A DNA stretch of 64,000 bases from Mycteria americana (Eukaryota > Chordata > Aves > Ciconiiformes > Ciconiidae). The stretch is taken from NCBI RefSeq assembly GCF_035582795.1, contig NC_134374.1, positions 24,257,798 through 24,321,797 of the forward strand, read 5' to 3'. Positions within the stretch are counted from its first letter, which is position 1; each line of letters opens with the position of its first letter. Made by a program: the position numbers and the translations under genes. Below, piece after piece: positions 12,612 through 23,700 of the stretch. A model generated the notes under the pieces. The model made no database searches. It worked only from the letters and a program-made list of their open reading frames with translations, and was not told the origin of the DNA.

Positions 12612-14145
12612 CTGGAAGGGGATGAATAGGAAAAAAAAAAAAAAGTATTACCTCATCAGCCCAAACTGGCTGAAGAGCACCAAACATCTCCTCGCTGGGG
12701 TGAGGAGGCTCCCCGTGCTCCCACCTCCAGCAGGCTACGCTCTGGAGTGGCGGTAATAAATGCACTCAATTAAGGTGAAGCCGCTCAATCAGAAATTGGC
12801 TAGAAAACCTGAAAGATTACTGAAAAGACCAACCTTTCTAAAATTGCTGTTGGTTCAGACTGCATTTCATCATAGCATAAGGTTAAAGATATATTTTTAG
12901 GTAATACACAAATAGAAAACATAAATAATCTGCATAAATAAAAAGATATTTGGAATTATTTATGACGTGATTTAGTTAGCATGCCATCTTCAGCACTAAT
13001 GTAAATAGCAACTGCTAATTTTAAACACAATACAGATTCCAGACATTAAAAATAAAAAAAATCACAAAGAACATTCTTATCAATTATAAATGGTGCCACT
13101 TTTAATATTATTTAATCATTAACACTTAAAGCTAAAGGCAATGTTGAAAAAAAGTCCAATCAAGCCAGCCTTGTACAACACCCAATGTTAGAGAGAAATG
13201 CTGACAACCAGTACAAGTACTCGAGGTGAGTTATTAAGAGAAAGAAAGTAATTGAAACAAACCAAACCAGAATAGGAATAATAAGGAAAAAAAAAAAAAT
13301 CTGTGATCATTATTATTTCTTTATGCATGTTAACAGGGTTGAGATCTCAACATATAATATGCAGAATAGTGAAACAAAAAGACCATTTCCATCTGAAAGA
13401 AATTCTGATCGAAACGAATCTCAGAGACTTCTCCCTTCTGAGGAAAAAAATAAAAAAATTTTCTTTTTTTCTGAGGAAAAAAAATAAAAATATATAAAAA
13501 AAGTAATTTAATAGAATTGATCACAATTCCTGGAGGGGAAAAAAAAAAAAAAAAAAGAATATATAATTTCCACTTTCCTATGCCCAGTTTTGCAGAAAAA
13601 AAAAAAAGATAGGTCCAAGTTAGACAAAATATAATTTCTTAGGTGTCGTTATACAGATAACCTCCTTGATGCAGAGAGATTTTATTTTAGGCTGTATAAC
13701 ACCCTGCACACGGAGTGAATTATTCCTTGTGGCTGGCCAGACGCAGTACCCTTTCTGAAGACCAAGGAGTCTTCATTTTAAGATGAAGATGTCAGTGGAC
13801 AACCTGCACGCAGCGTAGGTGGCAAGCTAATGGAGATGAACGCACCCCGTGGTGTGCACTGCGGTTAAATAAGATTCCTGGAAACCCTGATAGTTTCCCT
13901 TCTAATAGCAACACCACGCACAGGTGTGAACTTCTAGATGGAAAACCATCACTTCCAACCTAAAATGCAACTGGGTAGTTATTTTCCGTGCGTGCAGTGT
14001 GTCTGGCACACGGTATGTGCATCCTTAGGACTTGGCCTGTTATCTCAGGCTGCGAGATTGGAGAAGAGGTGAAGCAAAGCCCACCCCTGCCCGCACCATC
14101 CCCACGGACACCCCCGTCCTTCCTCGCCCTCTCAAGATGCCTTAC
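12612..14145 (-). other. Intron 1 of the Na+/H+ exchanger
   Basis: A 1.5 kb intron, strongly A/T-rich, with several A-runs (near 12631-12645, 13286-13300, 13443-13560). A short tandem duplication of a TTCTGAGGAAAAAAA-type unit lies at about 13436-13490. No exon was recognised. Confidence 0.7.
13285..13610. repeat. A-rich low-complexity cluster
   Basis: Repeated A-runs separated by short spacers, including an imperfect tandem copy of TTCTGAGG followed by A/T, and runs of 12-18 A near 13540 and 13595. No polymerase III promoter or SINE body was recognised next to it. Confidence 0.6.
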
Positions 14146-14422
14146 CTATTTTGGCCAAGGATGCAAGCATGATCCAGAGCGTGATTTCAAAGGGGACTTG
14201 AACATGCTGATAATCCAGAGAGAAAAACGCGTGTTCTGAGGATTCGTTGCCCTGGGCTTCCTCGGCAGCCCAGCTGACGTTCTCCGGGATCACGTCCTCC
14301 AGCAGCGGCATCGGTGGGGAGCCTCGCAGGGCTCTGACCCTGGTGGCCCGGAGGACGGAGGAGAGCAAGGACCCAGCTAGGACAGCAGCTGCAGCTCTGC
14401 ACCCTGGCCTCTGCCCCTCCAT
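14146..14422 (-). CDS. Na+/H+ exchanger (SLC9A, NHE1/2/4 subgroup), coding exon 1
   Basis: First coding exon of a plasma-membrane sodium/proton exchanger, which swaps extracellular Na+ for intracellular H+ to regulate pH and cell volume. It encodes residues 1-92 plus one base (phase 1). The ATG at 14420-14422 is the first in the open frame. A short Ala/Leu-rich segment follows, then acidic linker with N-x-S sites (NVS, NES), then [20 protein letters not shown], the first conserved membrane helix of the family (NHE1 has a near-identical DYPHVQIPFEITLW). The exon ends at a GTAAGG donor and joins exon 2 in frame as AKI-G-FHLYN. Five exons (14146-14422, 12148-12611, 10962-11212, 5939-6156, 1860-2056) give 469 residues without a stop; the remaining transport domain and cytoplasmic tail are off the left edge. 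Which paralogue it is cannot be settled here: the sequence mixes NHE1-like and NHE2/4-like residues, as expected of a beta-NHE-type protein. Confidence 0.88.
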
Positions 14423-14740
14423 CTGCCCTGGAAGCCGACTGCCGCGGGGATTGGGCTGCTCCCGCTCTCGCTGCTGCGGGCGAGCGGTTGGGAGCGCTGC
14501 TGGAGGCAGCCGGGCTCGCCTCGCCCTCGTGGCACGGGCTGCTGCAAAGAGAGGAGCAACCGCTCCGCCTCACGCTGTCTCTCCTCCCTGGTCCATCAGC
14601 TTCCAGCTGGGAGACCCTGCGGGAGAATCGCACCCCTTGGGACCGCGCGCCCAAATAGGCAGGGGCTCCTCCCGCTGATGCTTCCTTGAAGAAACGCTTC
14701 ACGCGCTCGGACCGACTGCACATCTAGGCATGCTTGAGAA
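14200..14740 (-). promoter_or_regulatory. CpG-rich promoter / 5'UTR of the Na+/H+ exchanger
   Basis: A GC- and CpG-dense block in otherwise AT-rich DNA, surrounding coding exon 1. No TATA box is evident, as expected for a CpG-island promoter. The transcription start cannot be fixed from sequence alone but should lie between about 14430 and 14740. Confidence 0.6.
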
Positions 14741-17700
14741 AGAGGCAAATTGCGTTTCGGACCTAACTCTTGACATATTTTGCCTTCCAGTCTCTCAGAA
14801 ACCCTTCTTGGAAGGGGCTGGGGGGAAATTCTTCACTGCTGCTGGAGCAGCCAGGCTTTGACGGGACAGGTCCCACATAAAACAGCCCCATCCAGAAATG
14901 GATCCATCTCACAGTGGACTTTGCCAGCGCCCACAGAGAGAACACATGGCAGCAACATTACTGATAATCACAGTTTCCATTTGGTAAATCAAGCAAAGCA
15001 CCCAGCTTTCTCACGCTAAATACAGAGCCGCAGCGTTGTGCTGGACAGGGTCACCTGTACTGGAAGAATAAGGTTCAACAATTGCTTAAAGCTTCTTCCT
15101 ATAATAAGGGCTAACAGGAAAAGTTATCTTCATCTTTCTTCACTACTTGAAAACGGCATCAAAAACTGAGTGAGCTTGCTTAGAAAAGTCGGGGAGACAG
15201 AAAAATAAAAACGTTATTTGCAATAGCGTCAGTTGTATTAATAATACAGAGAAAAAAAAAAAAAAACACATATTGGGCCAAATTCCTCCATTGTGGAGTT
15301 TCATTGAAGTTGATGTTGTTTCAAGAGGGATGAATGCGGTCCAGAGAAAACATGTAATTAAAATACAGAGGCCCCGGGCTGCTGCGAGACTGATCGATGG
15401 CCTATTTGTTTCTCTTCCGCTGCCTCAATGACACCAAAATTGGGCTGCCAATAACGAGCTGGTGACCCACTTTGCTGCTGTAAAGTCAGGACCCGACATC
15501 ATGCAGACACAGACCCTGGGTTTCTCAGTACCACGCGAGCTCCCCGTTTCTGATCCCATTTGTAAAGCAGGAGGAGGATAAACTTTGGGAGACAGGAGAG
15601 ACGCAGCGATGCAGCTCTAGGAGTGACTTCTCTCTGCTTTACCATGGTTCACTTGAATTTATAGCGTGCCTTTCCCACACTTGCTGACTTCAAAGCAAGG
15701 CGACACTCCTCTCATTAGAGCGGTCTTCTAGCAAACTAAGCTCTTTAAACTTGGTGCCACTTCTCCCTTTGTATATTTAAACAAAATTGCAGGACAGACA
15801 CTTGGAGGACAGAAATCCCACAGGGTTTTCCTCCATCTTTGTTCCATAATACAATTCTAGTCTAGGATGGGGAGGAGAGGAAGAGGTGAGGAGACGGGAT
15901 CCCTTGTTACTCTGAAGGAGGGAGAATACAGTGCTCTTAACAGCAGTTAAGAAGTAATTAAGAAATTGCTCAGCCAGAGCTAAGAGCAGTGGAAGCAGTT
16001 CTGAGCCTGGGCTTGCACGCCAAGCCATCGTATTTCCTCTTTCTCCTGAAATATTTGGTGCTGAACTTGGGAGTTTGAAGGCTTGTTCCAGTTCGGTGGC
16101 ATGGGAAAGGAGTTTTGCCAACGTCCCATTCCCCCCACCCCAAACGATCCATTTTGATTTTTGCTATTCTCAGGAAAAACGCAAGAAAATTAATATTTGC
16201 TTACATTTACCTTATGCCAAAAATGAAACGTTTGCGTCTTGGACGGAAAAAATGATCTGCAGCATGGAGCTCAATAGCACTATCTGGAAAATGCTTTTGT
16301 GCGTAGAATCAATATCTATTTGATAATGGAACCAGAAAAAAACAGCAGAGTTGGGACAGTATTTGAGGAAGGTCAACGGAGAGGATAACATTAAAATATG
16401 CCCCATTTTTCAAATAAAGTTAACTTCTAAAATCAGGACCTTAAGGACTAAGCAACAGCTAGCAGGTGAAGCGAAGAGAGACGCACGCGTACTTATTTAC
16501 CTTAGCTGCTCACCGAACCTCCCCGTCTGAACAGAGCAAAAGACACCGTGGTTCTTAAGAAAAAAGATGCAAAATGTTAACAGAGGGGAAAAGAGCCTGA
16601 GCCAGTACCCTGCGCAGAGCCTGTAATGAACCCGTTTCCCTTGTTTTCTTCTCTGCTCCTTTCCGTAACGACGGTTGCGACCCTGCGACAAGCTCCACGC
16701 AGACGGATCCGTGCAGCCTCTCTCTGCAAGCTGGCTTTCATCCTGCAAAGCTTCGAGCATCTCCTCAAACGCTCCCTCGCCCTTCTCAGCCGAACGACCG
16801 CTTCGCTGTACCTAGACCCGCGCAAGGATGACGACAGGCTCTTTGCAAATATTTTGGACGTTGTATTTCATTACAGTGAGACCCTTCAAGTTTGCTTTGA
16901 GGATTTTGAAACTCCTCATTTTTCTGTTTTTAACTGTTTCACCCTAAAGTTCTACATAAATAAGCTTGCTCCTTCCCTTGAATTCTTATATGTATCACTG
17001 TTCATTACATATTAGTTATAAATAAACAAAAAGCCAAACACAAAAAGTTTTTCCAAAGTTCTATGATAAGAGAATACATGTTGTTCCTCTTGTAATGGCT
17101 ATTGATATTATTGAACCACTTTTTAATGCGAGTACCATTTGATCATGCGTTTATTGGCACGCTTTCGTTTTTTTTCTAACGTAATGTGCTTCCTCACATT
17201 TTTAGGTTTCAGGGCGAGATTCGGATCCCCATAATTGTATGGACGAGTACCTTGCTCCTGCTGGAACGAAGAGGACTATGAGAAGAACAGAGTATTGCGT
17301 CATATGGCAACAGCAACCAGAATTCAGGCTCCTGCAATGAAAAGGTTACGTCAGATTAATAGTTTTAACTATTGCTATTATACTCTGTAATCAGTCGCAA
17401 CAAATTATTTTTCTTTACTTACTTTGAGAGTGAAAGGAAAGATGTGCAGTCTTTTCTCTTACCTTCCTGACGTGTAATTACCTCTAAGTATGTTCTAACT
17501 TATGCCTTCTCTTTTTTGCTATGAACGCACGTATCACTTCATGAAAAAATAAATATTGTCAATTAAATCCCAATTTCCATCACCTCCTGAAATTCATATA
17601 TCAACCACTGGAATTTATGCAAGAGAACTCTGAATAAGCTCATGCCTTAAACGCGGGGGAAAGAAAAATAATTTGCGGTGCACCTTCTAGCTACGGTACT

Positions 17701-20700
17701 GCAAAGCCTTGCCGTATTATTTGGGCCTCAAATCAGGAAATCATTTAAGTATTTTACTCAATTACAAGTACTCAAAGTTTCACAGTTTATGGTTAATAAC
17801 ACGTGAAAATCTTATGTTGGGTTGGGGCCTCCCAGAAACACCCAGCACAAAGAATCGCATCGTATAATCCCCTCAAAAACTTTGCCAGGCTCCAAACTCA
17901 TCGGGCGTCTTCCTCTCACCGCAAAGGGATTGCAGGATTTCCCGCTGTTGGGACTCCCGCCGAACTCCACTCTTCAGTGCAACTCAGGAAATCCTAGTAG
18001 AATTATTTCTTCTTTCATAGAAGAAAATGTATTTCTTCTCTCATAGAAGAAAACGCCAGATCTGCGGCATCCCAGGAAAGCAGGAGCCCCAGGGCCAGCT
18101 GCTGCCAGCAGGGACAGGGCTACCTTTGGCCACAGCAGCTCTACCTGTGGTTTCATCATCTGTGGCAAGAATGAAGAGATTTTCAAATAAATACTTGTGG
18201 TGTTTACTGACCTCAGAAAGGCTAAGACTTCTTTTTCTCTTTCTATACTATGAAAGTTTAATATTTCCAGAAATTATTTCAATGCAGAGGCATTGTGTCC
18301 GTTCTCAGCCCGGTTTTGTTTTCTCCTAAAGAGAGAATGCCTTTTGATCGGGCACAGCACCCTAAAGAGATAACCTGATTTCGGAAAATAGCCCACGCTT
18401 GCCTCTGCTAACTTTCAGACTTGGCAGTCTCCGCAGGACCTCAGCGGGCACCGCGAACGCTCCTCCGCATTCCTCCTAGCTGTTCATCACCCCAACACCC
18501 GGCAACACCGCTCGCCCCGCGGCCACCGAGCCGCGGCCACCGAGCCACGGCTCCCGGCAGCGCAGCAGGGATGCTCTCCCCTACACCAGCAATCCTTCAA
18601 ACGTAAGCTGCCCTTCTGCACCTTCTTTCCGAAAGTTATTTTGGCTGTGGCCGCGTTACCACTCCTGGCAGACCTGGGACAAGTCCAGTGCTGTAAATCC
18701 CCCAACTCTTCAAAACCCATGAGTAGATCCTAAGCCCTACACCCGCTTCCAAGACTTTTTGACTCTGATGCTATAGGCACGATATAGCAATCAATTTTTC
18801 AGCTCATACACTTTTCAGAAGACAAATGATTTCTGCATCTTCCCCCCCGGGGAACACTTACCTTCTGACCACAGGCAGCCCCAGAAGTCACGCGGTGCAT
18901 TATCCCTGTGGGAGCTCTCGCCTTCCTCTGAGGAAACCCCTCAGTGTGCCGTGCTGGATTCCATGAATTTTATTTAGAGATCACCCAGATGATGTTTGGG
19001 ATCACCCAGATGATGTTTTAGTGTTATCACCTTTTTGAAGTCCCCCCTCCCTTTTTGAAGTAAACCTTTTTTCCAGCTTACCCTAAAAAACCTTCCTTTT
19101 TGCACAAAGCAGCCAACAGGTTTCGTTAAAAGCATCCTGCTCCACAAGCAAATTAATATCCAGGAGCCTCTCCAGAAAAGCTAAACCAGGAGGGCAGTTT
19201 GATTCCCTCTCCACCCCCCACCCCAAGCAAAAATGCAGATATACCTCCTCACTGGGGCTGGTTCTGTGCCGTAACGAACACAGCTCTCCCACTGAAGCTG
19301 TGGGACACCCGTAGAAAAGCTCTTAAAAAGTTACCCGTACACTCCATCTAATCAGCTCGTCGTGAAAAGATAAAATATAAGCGTTAATGAGATCTGCATT
19401 TGGTACGTAAATATGAGTTTTCCCCATCAGAGCGTCCATTTGTTTACTTGAGCAGTCTTAAAATTTGAAGGAGAAAGCCGTTCTCATTTATGAAGGTGCA
19501 AAATCTCTTTTTCCCCCATCAGAATGGAAATTGCTCATATTTTCACATATAATCACCTTATTTTTCAGCTTCTCCTCCTCATCGCCTGCATTTTCCATTA
19601 CGTTTTAATATGCACAGTGAAGACTGCGCATAAAATACTGATCTTCTTTCTGAAGAAGCAGGGACAGCAGAGCATGGATCTCCATCCACACGCAAGCTCG
19701 CGAGCAAACACAGAACACACGTAAAGCAGACAAGCAGTTTAGCAAGATTTAATCGGAACTGAAATTAAGACCAAGCCCTTCAACACACCTCCCTTGCTAG
19801 GAAGCATTGCACTTGCAGCTTTTCCGGACAGCAGGAATGGAAAATCCCTTAAAACTGAAAGCCGCAGCATGGGTTTTTCCTCAGTATATCACAGGCCGTG
19901 AATATATTGAGAAACGAACTTTGCGTTGCAGTGAGCTGGGTGAATTGATGTGCTGCTTAACTCCTGTGCACCCCACAGAGCCCAGGCAAGAACGCGTGTT
20001 TAATTTAACATCCGGGACTTCATTCAAAAAATCTGGTTTTAACAAGAATTTGAACAAAATTACAGTGAGGAAATTCGGTATTAATAAGAAATGAGTAAAG
20101 AAGAATAAATCGGAAGAGCAAGACGTTCTCTGTACCCGCACTCTCTCTCATCATCAGGAAGCTGCAGAAAGCGTATGCAACGCTAGATGCAAATTTTGTG
20201 GTTCATTGCTTAACGTTTCACCAACTTGAGAAGCACCGATTTGTCACTGATACCTTGCCTAAATGCAGAGAGTTTGACAAACAGCCCCTCCCGTATCAAT
20301 ATTAGGAAGATCCAAGAGACCCATATTCCCCTTGCCTTGCACCCACTCTTTTTCCATACAGCTTCCGTATAGTTTCCATACTGCTCTCGTCGCAGGCAGC
20401 AACCTGGTTACGCTCCCTGCGACGCAGCATTCGGGCGGCAGACTTGCAAACTGACCGCGTTGCAGCTTTACATTTAACAACTGCCTAATGAACGTGGTCT
20501 TAAAGAATTCCTATAGGGCAATTCCAGGCTGAGTACAGCTTTAATCATTTTGGCACCGACTTCTGTTTGGATTCTGCTTTTGTCAATAACAGCTTGAGCA
20601 CTTCGAGCAATTATTGCTTAAATGACTTGTAAACTAAATGGCCTTTAATATTTTTCTTCATCATTATAACCGGAGAAGCCTGTGACTGTGGCCTCAATAA

Positions 20701-23700
20701 AACAACTAATATCGTCCTTTTTAGTAATCTAGAAACTATTTTCCTAATTTAAACTGCAAACTTTTAATTCCCATCGACACATCCAGAACACGCACAATTG
20801 CAAATCAGATTCATATTCAAGTGGTGGTATGAGATTTCTCCCATTAAATAATACTTTTAATACTCATTACTTTTTAGATGATCAAATTAGAGTGAAGTCC
20901 TTAAATCTGTGCAGAAAATCTCCGGGTCACGGTGCTGCAGAGGGTCAGTCTAAGAGATTCAGAGGCCGAGTCCAACCAGAAGCAGCACAGTCCCCTTGAA
21001 TCAACCAGGACATGCAAGTCGTTCCTCATTAATGAGGAGCCCAAACCAGTAAGACTTCCAGGATCCTTCAAACCCTCCTCATGAGAGCACAGCTGAAGAT
21101 TTTTCCTGCTCTGGCAGGAAACACCTTCCAAACATCTCCTTACACAAACACCTTCCAAGGTGTTTCACGGTGTGAGGAACAAACTCTTGCAGGAACCTGT
21201 CCTGGTAGGATCAGCATAGGCCGTGCCCATGGGTCACGCCGACGTTTTCGCAAAGCTCCATCCTTTCTTCAGCTGTGGTCTGGCTGCTGGGAAGAGCGAG
21301 GGATATCAGTTGCTTCCTCTCCGTTGCTGCTCTTGGTGCTTTCCCTCACGCTCACACACGGCCTCAGCTGCAGGGGAGGATGGAAGAAATTCTTCGCGTT
21401 CACCATTTTCCGCCAGTTTACTCAACTCTTCCTGTCCCCTGACCAAACTGCTGACCACCCGCTGGGAAAATACACAAGCCTGGACAAACCAAACGCTGAA
21501 TATTACTGTTGTCATTGTGCCTCGTCATGACAGTTCTGTAATCCCCAAATAAAGCAAGAGCCAAAGAGGAAAACAAACCCCGGGAATCAGCATAAGAGAT
21601 TACAGCAGGCAAACCGCAGTGCCACCTGCGTGAAAACTTATGACTGCAAAATGTCGTGTAATAACGTTGTAGTGGATCCAGCGTACGTGAGCACAATATT
21701 TCTTCGCCTCAGACGGAGGTGTGAGCACATCCTGCCTCCTGAAGATTGAATATTTACTAGTGGTATCACGGATATTTGAATTCAGGGACTTCCAGCTCCG
21801 CGTGGAGGTCAGTTCCCATCCGTTGGCTTACCGAGCCCCACGCTGCTCTCTCTGGACACCCACCCGCTGGCCCCACGCACCGCGGCGTGCTCCAAGGTAG
21901 GCTGGAGATGCACCGTTAGGAGAGGTCTGCTTTTTCTGAAGTCCTTTATCTGCTGAACGGAGCCTTTGGTTTCTTTTTTGGAAGAGACATAAGCAGGTGG
22001 CTACTTCCCAGGATGTATTTGTTATATATAAAAACCTTCAATATATCTGCCCGAAAGCCGTTTCCATGCAATGGCATTGCCTACCATCAGTGACCCGTAC
22101 TTCATGTTTAATAGCTGGGCTCGAGCGGTGAATGGCTAGCAAAGGGAAACCGAGTCGTGTCGGCCTCCTTTCTGAGCATTCAACCACCACCAGTGCAAAT
22201 ACCCAAGCATATTATTTTACAGTTTAACTTGCACAATTTTTGCATATGCAACATGAAAATGTCTATTTTCTGTTCCAGGAAAGGTTTTTTTGTAATTCAA
22301 CTCACAGGAAAGCGGAATAAGAATGAACAGAATCTGTTAATTTAAAATTTCAAGCCAAGATTTTTTGGAAATTAGTTTGCAGTTCCTTGTTCCCTGTTCC
22401 ATCAAGTTCACAAATGTTATTCATTTGAAACAAATCAGTAATATAGTTTACGTACACAAAAAGAGTGAGAGCAAGCACGGGTCTGGGTTTTCTCTCACTC
22501 TTCTTTGTTAACTTTGTTACATCTCAGAGTAGTAATTAATTATGGAATCACCAACTTCATAGGGTTGAGCAACGGACAGAGCAACTAAATAAACGCTTAC
22601 TGTGTTTTACCAATTTGGCACTGGAAAGCAGAAGCGTGTAGTCACTACAGACGGGGAATGAGAACAAAAATAGCAACGCAGCATATTAAGAAATTATATT
22701 ATTGCACAACACAAGAAATTTTTTGAGGAGCATCGAGGACTCCTAAATAGTAAGTCAGAGCTTACACGTCAGCAATATTCCGTGAGTGCATTTCTGTCTC
22801 TAAGAGGGAACTCTAAGCATATGCTGAGCCATAGAACTTGGGAAACCTACGTGGGGCTTCCTCCAGCTGGGTAGGGTAGGACCTGCGAGTTTGCAGAGAA
22901 AAGCCTAATGCAAAAGCATGAGAAGTGAATTAGAGCCATACCCTGTGTCTTAATGTAAAGCAAAGAACTTCAGCTTCGATGAATAAAACTCCACATTCAC
23001 AGCAAAGCTAGGGTTTCCAGTCCCATGTAAATGGCAGAGAGAAATTACAGCTCGCAGCTCTCTTCGGGGTTAATTCAACTGCAGCGACGCTACCAAAATA
23101 AACACGTAAGCCAGCGTCGGCTAACTTGCCAGCGCTGCTGACGGACGGAGCAAACAGAGTTCCACAGAGTTCAGAGCCACGTATTTCAATTTTACATAAC
23201 TGGAGCTGTATGGGGGAAGATGCTGTTTCCACTTACCCTCACGGAGAAGCAGCGTTACTGAGACATGGAAAAGGCCTGGGAGTCTTAGGGCTTCTTCTGT
23301 GGTTGGTTTTACAGACAGAGCTCTTCTGGTCTCCTGCAGTTCTCATTCATTCCCCAGGTGAAGTTCCTCAGCCCCCTGCTCACCTACCTTTCAGCACTTA
23401 AGCAAACATCAATAAATAAAGCCCCCAGAAAAGTGACAAGATGCCAGATTGTTTCCAAGAAATGGCGATTTAACAAGATCCTAACAGCAGTGCCATATTT
23501 TCTCCCTGAAAGAGGGCCCAAAACAAGCATCCCCAGCACCATAAAGTCCTGATAGACACAGTCCACAACAGAGCCCCAGCACATTCTGGGCAAGCTTCAG
23601 TAACTCAGCTCCGGACAGCCCTGCTGCCGATGGATGCACGAATCCCCGCCGGCTTGCTCCGCTCCATCAAATATTCCTCCAGCCTTTTTGCCTTCCCCAG

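Noticed and set aside
16626-17015. 129-codon plus-strand open frame
   Set aside because: No domain, no CpG island, no exon signals; intergenic.
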